From Cercis canadensis (taxonomy: Eukaryota; Streptophyta; Magnoliopsida; Fabales; Fabaceae), in assembly GCA_003255065.1 (NCBI GenBank), contig QAOA01003578.1:544493-608492 (forward strand): a stretch of DNA of 64,000 nt, in the 5' to 3' direction. Below the pieces are notes generated by a model. That model was given only the letters and a program-made list of their open reading frames with translations. It was not told the DNA's origin and ran no database searches. Below, one piece after another: positions 35,229 through 48,152 of the stretch (the stretch's first letter is position 1; every line of letters begins with the position of its first letter). A program made the position numbers and the translations under genes.

Positions 35229-38200
35229 TCTTAAGATAAAATATAAAGTAATACTTTATCCTTTTTTGGAATTTCTTTTTTGTTAATTGCTCTTACTTCA
35301 GCAACTTTACATAAAGTCGTGGCTTGCAACCCTATAGATATGAGGCTTAGCTAAGCTACGCAACATGTAGGGGATTTACGCAATCGGTGATAAATAAACC
35401 TTAAAATAAGCATCACATGGGTTAACTACTTAGAGAAATTCTTTTGAATAAGCTATTTGATTATCTGAGCTCAATTTCCCACTTATTATCAACAGATATA
35501 AAGAAGCACACTTGACACTACTCCTTGTCTTGTTGTCTCGAGCTCAAATCTGTTGGGAGACAGTACATGTAGAAAAAAATTAGCATAAATTCCATTAACC
35601 TAACATAAATAAGCTTATTTGGACCAACTTCATTAGGTTTAGACGAAGCTTTTCTTTCCTAACTTCTCCCCTTTATTTTCACCCTAAATTCTAGTTTACT
35701 GATTGATCATAGAATTTATGGACCAAATATCAGTAAATAAGTATTGTGTACAGCCACACTAAATGTGAGGAAAGGAAAATGTGACGTTGATTGGACCTTT
35801 CAACAATATTCTGTATCATTAATTTATACTCTTAAAAACTAAATTCACAGTGCTAACTTGGTTCAACCTTTTGCTGGTTATAGAACTTGTATTAATGCCT
35901 AATGGGTCAGTCAATAGGTTTCTATATGTAAGGATGTCTTAATTAACTCTCAAGATAGACCCACAATGCCCCTTACTTTAGTAAAGTAGTAATGAGATGT
36001 AAAAGGGAGCTTCAAAAATAAATTCTTGGGCACAAACAAATAGCCCAAGTTAAAGGAGAAGAAAATTCAACAAAGAAGAGAATTGATTCGAATAAATATT
36101 TTTTGAAAGTAAATTCTAAAAAATATGTTTAATTAATTTATGCAGAACAAGTGTTGAATCCGAATATGAGTCAATTTTCATTTTATAGTCTATCCATTTG
36201 TAAACTATATTTAATTACACATTACCTGCACACATATGCCTGGCATCTAATTCTAACAGGATCTCATTGATAATTTACTAGTCAATTGAAATTAATTTTA
36301 ATCAGATAATTCAGACATTGCATACTAGTAGTATATAATTAATTGATGGGTAAATTTGTAATTAGACTTTCTCTTTTTTCTATTCCGTTTAAGCCGTTAG
36401 ATGAAATTTAGTGATGATGGTCAAGACTTAAGATAGTTTGTAGAAACTAGGAAGTCATAGATCTAAACCTCATATTGTCATGTGAAAAAAAAAAAAAGGT
36501 TATTGATCGATGACCATTAATTAGCGTGTAAGAAAGAAGGCACTTCTCTAAATATTTATTGTAATTAAACAATTCAAAGGGAACTAAGGTTTCCTAACTG
36601 CTGCAGGTGTTTAGGTGTTTTTGATTAAAGCATCTATACACAGTAGTTTAGTTATCGACATTAACAATCATGATAATATTGTGTTAATTTCTTTGGTTTT
36701 CTTTTGGTACACAGAAAACAGAAAATCGTCCAAATTCCCAGGAACTTTGAAAAATTTAATTTCAGAGGTTGAATGAAACGAATTAGGTTACATTACAATC
36801 CCAACTTCCAACTATGTATCCCAACGGATAACTGCATAGCATAAAGTCATCAGTAAAATTTTGTACGGAAGCAAAGCATACTAAGAACAATTCTTGGAGT
36901 TCTTGTGGTGCCCCAAACATGGTCCGACATTATTAAACCAAAGTCATATGACCCTACTTATAATGATGAAGAGATGTTACGGATTTGTTGATTTATAAAA
37001 GTATTAATTACTTTTTATAATTTTTATTTTTTAATACTAGTATGTAAAAGTTCAAATTGAGGGAAGGTTACCCTATTCCAAGTTCAAGGCGATACTATAA
37101 ATTTCAGTGAAAACTTATAGTACTATTAGTAGATTGTCTATCATAAGAAATTGTTAATAACAAGAATCAAATGACCTAAGCTTTACAAAAGAAGTGCTTC
37201 ATTCTTACCAACTGATTTAACCCTGTTAGTTATAATTTTTATTTTATTCTATAGCAGTGTGTATTACAATTGAATAATTCCATTTTATGGCAAAATAACT
37301 CAATGATATTTTTAGCTTAAACAATTGGACTGGATTCTTCCATTTTCTTTAATATGTGTCTTGTGTATAAATCTGAAAATATATGAGAATATTAGTTATA
37401 ATTTATGAATAGGGATTAAGGTTTGCAGGGCGTGGAAAGAAGAAAAGAAAAAGAAAGAAAATGATTGCCAACCATCTCTGAATTTTCTGCTACGTAAGGC
37501 ATTCAATATCATTTGCTTGCCAACCAATTAACTATATATCACAATAATGTTATTCAGTGCACATGTAGTTACAATCATATCCACATACATGTTCTACGTG
37601 TTTAATTAGATGATTTTGATTTTCATCACATCGTGGTCAAAGGATAATTTAGACTATTAGGGTATGGCTTAAAATTGGATCTTATATGATTATCTCTAAA
37701 CGTGACAACATTTATCATAGTGGGAAAACAATTTGAATTGTGTCAACGGGTACTTCATTTAACGGTAAAAAAAATCAGATTTTTTATTTAATAATTTGGG
37801 TTTAAAGCCATGAAAATCTATTGATAAAGCATCTTATATGTGCCATGTCATTGATTCTATTATAACCTAACTAATTCTTAATTTTTTTTATACCTAAAAA
37901 AATAATAATTGAAGTGTGAAAATAAAACTACAAGTCTAGGTTCTAAAACACTAGAAATCTAGAACTATGAACTACATCAATTCAATCTAAAAATTATAAC
38001 GATTCATATGATGAAAAAACCGAGACTAAAATTAGAACAAAAATTGCTTAATGAAAAATAGCTTTCCTAGTTAAGCCTTTCCCAGAACACAATGAGGATG
38101 TGCATTAGAGTCCTTAATTAATGTCATATACAATACAACTATCAAAACAAAGATTTCTTTCAAAATATGAGGATAATGGAACTAGTTAACATTTCCTTTC

Positions 38201-39350
38201 TATAACACAACCATGCACAATTGCAATGACTTGAATCTCATTATAAAAAATTCTTATATGCTGTGAGAGTAAATAAGTTCAATTACTTTAAATTTAATAT
38301 ATATAGTTAAACTTTGGCTATAAGTAATATCTTTCATTTTTAAATAAAATAAGCACCTAACCTCATTTTTGAAACCCTAGTCGTAGCACAAAGACAAAAA
38401 ATTTTGGGGTGTAAATAGAGCAAAGATAGTACAATTTCAGTGTGAGTGAGGAACTTATGTAAAGGAGAAAACTTATTAAAAGTAATCAACCAGTAATTAA
38501 ATTTGAATGCCATTGAGTCAAATGTTAATCGGCTAGCCAAGATGTGACTTCAGTTTTTCTCTAAGCGTATGGGCAATACAGGCAGGTGGGGAAGATTGTC
38601 ATTCATATTTTAAAATTCTAAGAAATTGTCAATTTTGAGGAAGTCAAAGCCTAACCTAATTATTGATTGGTGACATGAGATTTCGTTTGGCACCATGTTT
38701 ATCCATCGGACATGCCCCATTCACTAAAATACATCTCCTCAATACATGAAGGTTAAACTATCGATTCCATCATTCCAAAAATAAAATAAAATAAAACACT
38801 TTATTCCATCATTACACGCATGCATAATTCAATAAAAATAAAAATGCTAATAGTAGAATAAAAGGGAAAATATTGAATTACAATTAATAACAAACCATTT
38901 ATGCAAATCATTAGTCTAGAAAATTCTCCTATTGGGTTTGTACCTTGTACCTATGTTGTGAAACTAATTCATCGACCTTCGGACAATGGATTCTTCTGCC
39001 TTCATGTTTAACTTGGTTGGATCCATGAAATGATGCACTTTTTGGTGTGCATCTTAATTTCTCTCTCACTCACAAACATGGCAATCTTCTATTCGCCTTT
39101 CAAATCATAATTTAATGATGTAAAGTAAGATAACCAAATTGGGCTAATGAAAAAGGACAAGGAGCTAATCCAATTTTACCCTGAGGCAAGGTCTGAAATT
39201 TGCTATTTGGACATGGAAATTCAGTTTACAAGCGGAAGGGGAGGAGTTATGAAAAATTAATAGCAAGTTAAGTGAGCGTTGAGTGACGTGTAGTCTTTCA
39301 TTTAATCCCCTCATCTGCCACCTTCATTGCCCTCGGTCCCTCTCTTTGCC
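35229..39350. other. spacer upstream of the KCS6-like gene
   Basis: AT-rich with no recognisable gene. The last 300-400 bases should hold the promoter. TTTAAAA at 39351-39357, about 150 bases before the start codon, is a weak TATA-like candidate inside a CT-rich context. Confidence 0.35.
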
Positions 39351-39505
39351 TTTAAAACCTCACCTCCCCTTCCTCACTTATTATCAATCACCCATCCCCA
39401 ATCCCTTCTACTCATTCTCATTTCTCAACTCTCTTCTTCTGTTCAACAAATAACTACAACAAGTACAACTCAAACCTTTCTTTCTTTTTTATCAGAGCAA
39501 AGAAA

Positions 39506-40996
39506 ATGCCTCCACTCTTGCCGGAATTCTCGAACTCTGTGAAGCTCAAGTATGTGAAACTTGGGTATCAATACCTTGTGAACCACATTATCACCCTCAC
39601 ACTCATACCCATCATGGTTGGCATCTTTATTGAGGTTCTACGCTTAGGCCCTGATGAAATTTTGAACCTTTGGAGGTCTCTGCACTTTGATCTTGTCCAA
39701 ATCCTCTGCTCTGCTTTTCTCATCATCTTCATTGCCACCGTCTACTTCATGTCAAAACCAAGAACAATCTACCTTGTTGACTATGCCTGCTTCAAGCCAC
39801 CAGTCACTTGCCGTGTTCCTTTTGCTACCTTCATGGAACACTCAAGGCTCATCCTCAAGGACAACCCAAAAAGTGTTGAGTTCCAAATGAGGATTCTTGA
39901 GCGTTCTGGTCTTGGAGAAGAGACCTGTTTGCCCCCTGCAATTCACTATATCCCTCCAAAGCCCACCATGGAAGCTGCTAGAGGGGAAGCTCAGCTTGTC
40001 ATCTTCTCTGCCATGGATTCTTTGTTCAAGAAAACAGGGCTTAAGCCTAAGGATATTGATATTCTTATTGTGAATTGCAGCCTTTTCTCTCCAACCCCTT
40101 CTCTCTCTGCTATGGTCATCAACAAGTACAAGCTCAGAAGCAACATCAAAAGCTTCAATCTTTCTGGGATGGGTTGCAGCGCAGGGTTGATTTCCATTGA
40201 TTTAGCTCGTGATCTTCTTCAAGTTCATCCAAATTCGAATGCTGTGGTGGTGAGCACAGAGATCATCACCCCCAACTATTACCAAGGCAAAGAAAGAGCC
40301 ATGCTTCTTCCAAACTGTTTGTTCAGAATGGGTGGTGCTGCTATTCTCTTATCGAACCGCAGCTCCGAATGCAGGCGAGCCAAGTACAGATTGGTCCATG
40401 TGGTTCGAACCCACAAGGGTGCTGATGACAAAGCCTATCGCTGTGTGTATGAGGAAGAAGACAGAGAAGGGAAAGTGGGCATTTCTCTCTCCAAGGACCT
40501 CATGGCCATAGCAGGGGAAGCTCTCAAATCCAATATCACAACCATTGGCCCTCTCGTTCTACCTGCTTCAGAGCAATTACTCTTCCTTGTCACACTCATT
40601 GGCCGCAAGATTTTCAACCCAAAATGGAAGCCATACATTCCTGACTTCAAGCAAGCTTTTGAGCACTTCTGCATCCATGCTGGTGGCAGAGCTGTGATTG
40701 ATGAGCTGCAGAAGAACCTTCAGCTCTCTGCTGAGCATGTTGAAGCCTCAAGGATGACCCTTCACCGCTTCGGCAACACCTCCTCGTCTTCACTCTGGTA
40801 TGAGCTCAACTACATTGAATCTAAGGGAAGGATGAAAAAGGGAGATAGAATATGGCAGATAGCTTTTGGAAGTGGTTTTAAGTGTAACAGTGCTGTGTGG
40901 AAATGCAACAGAAGCATTAAGACCCCTCTTGATGGGCCTTGGGCAGATAGCATTGATAGGTACCCAGTTCATATTCCTGAGATTGTTAAGCTCTAG
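39506..40996 (+). CDS. KCS6: 3-ketoacyl-CoA synthase 6 (KCS6/CER6/CUT1-like)
   Basis: An uninterrupted frame of 496 residues, essentially the usual length of CER6. Two N-terminal membrane segments, about 24-45 and 63-83, anchor it in the ER. The FAE1-type condensing domain follows. The catalytic triad is Cys224 (in GMGCSAG), His391 (in CIHAGGR) and Asn424 (in RFGNTSSSS), at the positions expected for plant KCS enzymes. KCS6 performs the first, rate-limiting condensation of fatty-acid elongation, extending C24-C26 acyl-CoAs for cuticular wax and pollen tryphine lipids. Its neighbour is the TKPR2-like gene, as in Arabidopsis (At1g68530 beside At1g68540), which supports KCS6 rather than its close paralogue KCS5. 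The 3' flank to about 41300 is AT-rich and UTR-like. No defect is seen. Confidence 0.95.
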   Translation: MPPLLPEFSNSVKLKYVKLGYQYLVNHIITLTLIPIMVGIFIEVLRLGPDEILNLWRSLHFDLVQILCSAFLIIFIATVYFMSKPRTIYLVDYACFKPPVTCRVPFATFMEHSRLILKDNPKSVEFQMRILERSGLGEETCLPPAIHYIPPKPTMEAARGEAQLVIFSAMDSLFKKTGLKPKDIDILIVNCSLFSPTPSLSAMVINKYKLRSNIKSFNLSGMGCSAGLISIDLARDLLQVHPNSNAVVVSTEIITPNYYQGKERAMLLPNCLFRMGGAAILLSNRSSECRRAKYRLVHVVRTHKGADDKAYRCVYEEEDREGKVGISLSKDLMAIAGEALKSNITTIGPLVLPASEQLLFLVTLIGRKIFNPKWKPYIPDFKQAFEHFCIHAGGRAVIDELQKNLQLSAEHVEASRMTLHRFGNTSSSSLWYELNYIESKGRMKKGDRIWQIAFGSGFKCNSAVWKCNRSIKTPLDGPWADSIDRYPVHIPEIVKL

Positions 40997-43585
40997 GCTC
41001 TTCCTCTCTCTAATGGGAACAGAAGATGAAGATGATGAAGAAGAAACACAATCTTCATTGGTGGTTCGCTTACTTTGATTTCAGTTATCTGCTAAAGTAG
41101 ATCGGTTTCATGCATGGTTCTTTACTTCCCTCTGTCTCTCCTAGCACTACCATAATTCTCATTTGTCTGTCATACTAGTTATCTATTCCCCCACTTTTTT
41201 ATGTTATTATTATTATATATATTTTTTAAAACAATTACAAAACTTTCTTGTTTGAATTTGCATAGAAAACCCAATTGTGGATTGATTCTATGTAATGCAA
41301 GGGAAATACAAGTAGAATTTCTACTTATTTGTATTTGCAATTCAAAGCTTGTGATTAGGACTTCAAAATAAGAAGTTTGTTGATGTGTATGAAAGGAAAG
41401 TTAATTAGCTTGGTTCAAAATTTATTTAGCAGTAAGAGTTCAGCAGCTTGTGTAGAATGATATATTGAAGCCATTATAATCTATATGTACAAATCCTGCA
41501 GAATCAGAATTCAATTGGAGCCAAGTTAAACTTTGCCTAACTTAGATTTTATCTATGTGTATAGGTTGTGAATAATTGTGCATGAATTTTTTTGAATATA
41601 TCATTATTTTAATTATATTATCTCATAAATTTTGAATTTACTTAGGTCACTTTGATTTTTTGGGTCAAACAACAGCTTGTAAATTTATCATTTCTTAGTC
41701 AGCATTTAATTATAGATTTAAAAAATGATGACTCCTATTAATGAGTGACACCTACCAATAGTATAATATCTTTCTGATATGCAGTTGGCCAAGTCATCAT
41801 TTTTATTGGCATGGAGGTAGTTTTAAATTTCATTGTCCCTTGTTGTAAGCATTCTTTAATGTTTGGATGACTCTATTTTACTCCATTTTGTGGTGTGTCA
41901 CTGTTGCCATTGGGAGTTTAATTTGTTGGCGTGGTCCATGATCGGCACTTAGAGATTAAATGGGATATGGACACAATTCAATGAAATATCATGGGTGGAA
42001 GAAAAGTTAATTTGGCAAAATCACATGGACTATGAATGAGTTTACGTGAAAATGAGAATAAATGTGATGGAACTCCTACAAAGACTTACGGTATATACTC
42101 TAAGCTGAAAGCAACCATGAATTCACCATCTCTTCCATAGAATAATGAATTGACAGGTAAAATACCCTACTTATTTTGCTCATACATTTATTTTTATTTT
42201 TGCTGAATTTTGCTCATAGAATTAACTAATCTTAATTAGCAGATTTTTTTTTTTTGTTTTGTTTCAACTTTAGCATGCAGTTAAAATTTTCAAAAACTGC
42301 AGGAGATACTTAGAAATTGTAATACTTCAGAAACTGGACATGTCAAGCAAAAACAAAATATATTGAAGGTTATACCACTTCTAAAAAAACCATAATCTTC
42401 ATGAGTCATGACCATTCATTGCGATACAATGAACAATATTTACTCATCTAACATATAAATTCTTATACACGAAAACGTTCATTTAGGTTTCGATTTGACA
42501 TTTTCGTCTTTTAATAGGTTTTCCTGCTACAATTGCTGCAACTACAATGTAACTATTATCTCTCTACTGTGATAGTATTTTATATACTAGTTGACATACA
42601 CAAGGACATTCTTATTTATATATGATTTTATATGTCTAATCATTTATTATGTTTTCCCTATTTACCTTTTCTAATAAACTACGCAACATACATCAAATTT
42701 GTGGCACAACTAAAAATTCTACAAATTTTCTATATGTATGAAACATAAATACCAAATAAAATGGAATGGACTGTTATTCTATTCTAATAGAATCAAATAG
42801 TGGAATGAGAGTGGTAATTCTATTTTAATTCATTCCCATTTCATTTATGGAAAAATTAATTTCATATATCAAAGGTGCCCTTAATAAAAGATGGTGGATG
42901 GCTACAACGACAGCAACACCGAAAGGAAAAAGCCAGAAGAATTGAATTTGGGTTTCTTTACAGAGCTTGAAATTAATACAAACTTTTAGTTCTAGAATGT
43001 AACTGACGCCATTATGGTATGAACTGGCTGGTCTAAGGGACTCCACCAAGAACTTATAAAGGCTATTAAAGTTATGTATATATTATATCGAAGGTGATCC
43101 ACATTAATGCCGGATTGGCAGGTTACCCTTTTTTTTTTCCTTTTTCTTACTCTTTCTCTTGAAGAATTGAATGCAACAGCTTCAATAATTTGGCAGTTTA
43201 ATTGAAACCATGATTGAATGAGAGTCCACAAATTCAGCTACCACAGTAAACACAGGCTTGATTGTTCATTGTTTCAAATAACATGATTCGTACTCGAATT
43301 GAATGGAAGTATGGGCATGACATATGTTGTAAGATCTTTCGTTTTTCTTCTTCTTTTCGCTGACACGTGGGAAGCTTTATTTGTTTTATTTGTTGTGTAG
43401 TTGGAACTTGGATTCTCCCTAACTAGTGGAGATTTTGCTACAAATCATTCACTTTCTATACCTAAAATTAGTGAATGTTGAACACTAGATGGCAGCACTA
43501 TACCAGAGAGAACCTTGGAAGAGGGACTTGGTTTCCGGAAGATAAGTGAGAGTTACTCTTCTTTTCTTTATCTCTTTCTACTGAA
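40997..43585. other. 3' UTR of the KCS6-like gene and spacer
   Basis: Downstream of the stop lies a T-rich UTR-like stretch to about 41300, then AT-rich spacer with no gene. A small foldback near 42755-42850 (GGAATGGACTGTTATTCTATT mirrored by AATAGAAT and GTGGTAATTCTATTTTAATTC-like words) may be a MITE relic. Confidence 0.35.
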
Positions 43586-43792
43586 TGTAGGAAACGGCAC
43601 AAAGGCTGGAAACATGTCTTGTCCTTTTTTTTTATTAATGTTAGTGTATATATACACAAATACATAAAACCCTAAAAGAGTTGGAATCCTAAATAAATTG
43701 AACTAACCCTAGAGTATTAAACTGCTTTAGATAAGTATTTACAAATGTATATCTTTGACTTTGTATTATACTTATCTTCTAATAGTCTTTTA
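43586..43792 (-). repeat. 3' LTR of the Copia element
   Basis: 43586-43743 aligns with 48005-48152, ending (in element orientation) in CCTACA. A purine tract AAGGGGGCG at 43793-43801 (minus strand) is the likely polypurine tract, so the full 3' LTR probably runs to 43792, about 207 bp, with a mutated first dinucleotide (TA instead of TG). Confidence 0.7.
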
Positions 43793-46700
43793 CGCCCCCT
43801 TAAGATGGTGGAGGACTCAATGACACCAATCTTGGACCGAAGTGACTGTAAATGTGGACCAAGCAGTGGTTTGGTTAAAAGATCAGCAAGTTGATGTGAA
43901 GATGGCACATGTGAGACATGAAGAGCCTTACTGGAGACAAGGTCATGAACAAATGATACACCTTGGAAAGGTGCTTCATGCATGAGTGGAAAACAGGATT
44001 GGCACATAAGTAAGTAGCCCCAATGTTGTCTGAAAAAATGAGTGGTGAAGAGGTAGGAGTGATGCCCAACTCAGTGAGAAGATTTTGCAATCATAAAATT
44101 TCTGCTGCTGTGGAGGCAATGGTGCAATATTCAGCTTCAGTTGAAGACCTTGCCACAATACGTTGCTTTTTGGAGCACCATGAGATAGGATTGTTGCCAA
44201 TTTAAGCAATATAGGCACCTGTAGAATGTCTGTCCACATGATCTCCTGCCCAATCAGCATCACAGTAAGTAGTGAGCTGCATGGGTGACTTGGGATGTAG
44301 AAAAATGCCAAAGGTGAAGGTGGATTTGAGGTACTGCAGCAGCCTCTTTAAGGATTGATAATGATCATCAGTTGGAGCTTGCATATGTTGTGCTAAACGA
44401 TTAACAGTGTATGCCACATCAGGACGTGTAAGAAAAAGGTATTGAAGGGACCCCACTATTCTCCTATAAACCGTATCATTTGTAGATGGAGAATCTTATG
44501 AAAATTGGCAAGAGGGAGCCATAGGGATGTTGATAAGTTTAGCACCTTCCATGTTGGCTTTGGCAAGCAAGTCTCGGATGTACTTATGTTGAGTCATAAA
44601 TAAACCTTTGGGCGAGGGCAGCAACTCAAGACCAAGAAAATATTGTGAAAATTCAAGATCTTTAAGGGAAAATGTAGCAGGAAGAGATGACTGGAAAATC
44701 TTTAGAAAGACATTATTGTTGCCTGTAAGTAAAAGGTCATCAACATAAACCAAGAAATAAGCCACAACTGTACCTTTCTGATATACAAATAGGGAAGCAT
44801 CCATTTTGGAATTGGTGAAGCCATAATTAAGCAGAAAAGTTCGCAAGGTATGGTACCATGCACGTGGAGCTTGTTTGAGGCCATAGAGAGCCTTTTTTAG
44901 CCGACAAACATGATGAGGGTACTGGTTATGAAGGAAGCCTGGAGGTTGGCTCATATACACAACTTCAGATAAATGCCCTTGAAGAAAGGCATTATTTACA
45001 TCCATTTGGCGTAAGGGCCAGCCACATGATAGATCCATTGTGAATACCACTTTGATTGTTTGGGGCTTGATAATAAGACTGAAAGTATCAAAGTAGTTCA
45101 CACCTGGGCGTTGGTGAAAGCCTTTTGCAACAAGCCAAGCTTTGTAGTGAGAGATGAAGTTATCAGAGTTCCTTTTAACACAAAAGACCCATTTATTGCC
45201 CACCACATTATAGGATGAGTGAAGAGGAACAAGATCTCATGTTCCATTTTGCATGAGAGCATTAAACTCTTTAGACATAGCTTGTCTCCAGTGGGGAGAC
45301 TTTAGGGCTTGGGAGACACAGGTTGGTTCAAAAGCTTTAGGGATGGGATATTTGGATACTGAAAAAAAATTTCTTGGGTTTGGAGATATTGTTTTTGGCA
45401 CGGGTAATCATGGGGTGAATGTTTAGTGTAGAAGGAAAGGGATTAGAGGCATTACCAGTGTTAAGTCCTTGAGTCACTGATGGCAAGTCCACAGCTGCAG
45501 AGGAAGAATGATGCTGAATGTCTCTTGTGTGTGTGGAAATTAGGGTCGGTAAGGAGACTGAAGGGAGGGATAAAGAATTCGGTGGAGGGATATAGTCCAT
45601 GGGCAAATTAGAAGGAGTTGGAGAGTTTGAAATTGGGTGAGAGATGTGCTGAGAGGGAGAAAGGGATATGGGTTGAGATAGAGTAGGTTGAGTTGTATTA
45701 AGACTCTGAAAACTAATTAGATCATGAGGAAAAGTCAAGATGGATGTGGATTGAGAAGGGAAAACCGAATAGGACTCTTTAAAAGTAGAAAAAGGATAAT
45801 TATCCTCAAGGAATTGCACATGCTTGGGAAAATAATATTTTTTATTTTTGAAATCAAAGTAGATAAATGTACTTTGAGAATTTGAATAACCAAGAAAGAC
45901 ACAAGAGGTGGATCGGAGTTGGAGTTTATTACTAACATACGGTTTAAGCCAGGGAAAGCAAATGCAGCCAAAAGTTCTTAATTTGTGATAATTAGGTGGC
46001 TTATTAAATAAAACCGAAAAAAGGGGATTTAGATTGAAGAATGGGAGTTGGCATTCTATTAACTAAATAGGTGGTTGTTTTGAATGCAATGGTCCAGAAT
46101 TTGGAGGATAAAGAGGCATGGTTTAAGAGACATCTTGCTATTTCAGCTAGATGCCTATGCTTGCATTCAAAGAGTCCATTATGCTCAGGTGTATGAGGTG
46201 GAGTACGAAGGTGAGATATGCCATGAGATGTGAGAAATGGACGTAAGCCAATGTATTCTCTACCATTTTCAGAATAAAAAACTTTAATTTTAGAATTAAT
46301 GGTTGTTTCAACTAAAGTTTTGAATGTTGGAAAAATAATGGCAACATCATATTTACATTTTAAAGGATAAAACCAAACATAGCGAGAAAAGTGATAAATA
46401 AAAATAACGTAAAAATGATAACTATCTATTGAGGGATGCGGGGTAGGACCCTAAACATCAGAGTACACGAGTTCAAGGGGCCTAGAACTAGTAAGACTGG
46501 ACTTGGCAAATGACAATTTATGACTTTTATTGTTGTGACAATCAATGCATAGGGAAAGAGGGGAACAAGACACAGGAAGACATTGAGAGGACATCACTTG
46601 ACTTAGGATAGCTGGGGATGGGTGACCAAGCCTGTGATGCCAATGGAGTGGAGAGGGTTTAGTGATGGTGGCAGCGGCATAGGGAGGGGAGGTGAATGAT

Positions 46701-47992
46701 GGTGAGGCAACAGGAAGCATGTAGACATTCTTTTCACTCCACCCTTGCAGCAGAGGTTGCTTGTGTTCAATGACTTGACCTGAAAATGTGAGGGGAACAA
46801 TTCAACAGATGTGTTATTCTGTTTGCAAAGTTATGAGACAGAAATTAAATTAGCATTAACAGTGGGTACATAAAGCACTTTTGAAAGCTTGAGAGAGGAA
46901 TATAAGCAAGAGGAACCAGTGTGTGAAATAGGAAGAGTATTACCATTAGCAACTGTTAAATTATCAGGACCATCACTCAATAGAAACAACAAGGTTACCG
47001 AAGTCATTGGTGATGTGGTGAGTGACTCCGGAATCAACAATCCAATGATTGTTAGGGTGAGATGGAGTAGTGGCAACCTGAGTGGAGGAGGAGACATTTG
47101 GATTGTTGGTAATCTTAAAATAATATTTTGCAATGGACATGCGGTTTGGGTCAGGGGTTGTGTTTGGGGAAGAGGGTTGGTGACGGTTTCTGGGAAAAGG
47201 AGATGAGGATTGAGTATTGTGGTTGTTTGCATAATTTTTCTTGGCATAATGGGCAGTGAGGAGGGGGTTTCAATAGGCATGTTGGCTTTCTTAAGGTGGG
47301 TCTCATGATCAAGAAGCTTGTTAAACAATTCATCAAAAGATACAGGGTTCTCTCATACTTGGAAAGCATATGAGATGTCTCGGTATTCAGCACCTAATCC
47401 AGTGAGACAGTGGAAAATGAGATCAATCTCGTTAAGTGGGTGACCAATGATGGTGAGTTCATCAACAATGCTCTTAATAATTTGCAAATATTTTGTAATT
47501 GAGGAAAAACCTTTGGAGAGGTTGGAAAAACGCTCTTTTAAAGACATGATGCGGAATCTAGAGCGATTGGCAAAAGCATGTCGTAGCTGGTCCCAAGCAA
47601 CTTGAGATGTTTCAGCTTAGGAAATTACTGCACGTGCATCAATATCACAAGCAACCATGAAGGCTAAAAGCAAGAAGTGGCCGGATCCAAAAGGTGCATT
47701 TGGGGTTTATAATTTCTTCCCATTTTTGCACGATAAAAGGGTGGGGAACAAGGTATAGATCCGGTGATGTATCTAACCAGTCCATAGCCAATAAGCATGG
47801 ACTTCATTTGCTTTACCTAAGCAATATAGTTATTGTTGGTGAGCTTGATAACAAGGTTGGAGACATTTATTGTGACCAACTTAGTGGGTGTGGTGGAAGT
47901 TGTGAAGAGAATGGTGTGAGGAGTAGATGAAGACGACATGGTGAAAAAGAAAATTGAGGACCGAAAATGGAACTTGTGAAAGCTATGGTTAA

Positions 47993-48004
47993 GCTTTGAT
48001 ACCA
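47993..48004 (-). other. primer-binding site of the Copia element
   Basis: TGGTATCAAAGC directly abuts the LTR end. The canonical tRNA-iMet complement is TGGTATCAGAGC, so there is one mismatch. Confidence 0.8.
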
Positions 48005-48152
48005 TGTAGGAAAATGACACAAAGGCTGGAAAAAGGTCTTGCCTTTCTTTATTAATGTTAGTGTATATACACACAAATACATAAAACCCTAAAAGAGTTT
48101 GAATCCTAAATAAATTGAACTAACCCTAGAGTATTAAACTACTTTAGATAAG
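48005..48152 (-). repeat. 5' LTR of the Copia element, truncated
   Basis: Aligns with the 3' LTR from its inner end (…CCTACA) for about 148 bases, then stops at 48152 where unrelated Gypsy-type sequence begins. The outer ~55 bases present in the 3' LTR are missing. Confidence 0.75.

Larger units (their letters stand above)
43586..48152 (-). mobile_element. decayed Ty1/Copia LTR retrotransposon
   Basis: The element reads on the minus strand. After the 5' LTR comes a primer-binding site TGGTATCAAAGC (47993-48004), complementary to initiator tRNA-Met except for one base. The gag start is near 47939. Then follow gag fragments (to about 46830), a GAG-pre-integrase zinc-finger region (46720-46451, LHWHHRLGH ... 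CIDC), a broken integrase core (about 46450-45735), reverse transcriptase (45206-44496, ALYGLKQAPRAWYH and YVDDLL) and RNase H (44456-43717, YCDADWAGD). The order integrase before RT defines Copia. Frames are split by many stops and frameshifts, so it is not autonomous. The size, about 4.6 kb with short LTRs, resembles the Ale/Retrofit-type lineages. Plus-strand frames here are antisense shadows. Confidence 0.93.

Noticed and set aside
46889..47206. 105-codon plus-strand frame
   Set aside because: Antisense to the gag region of the Copia element; no independent evidence of a gene.
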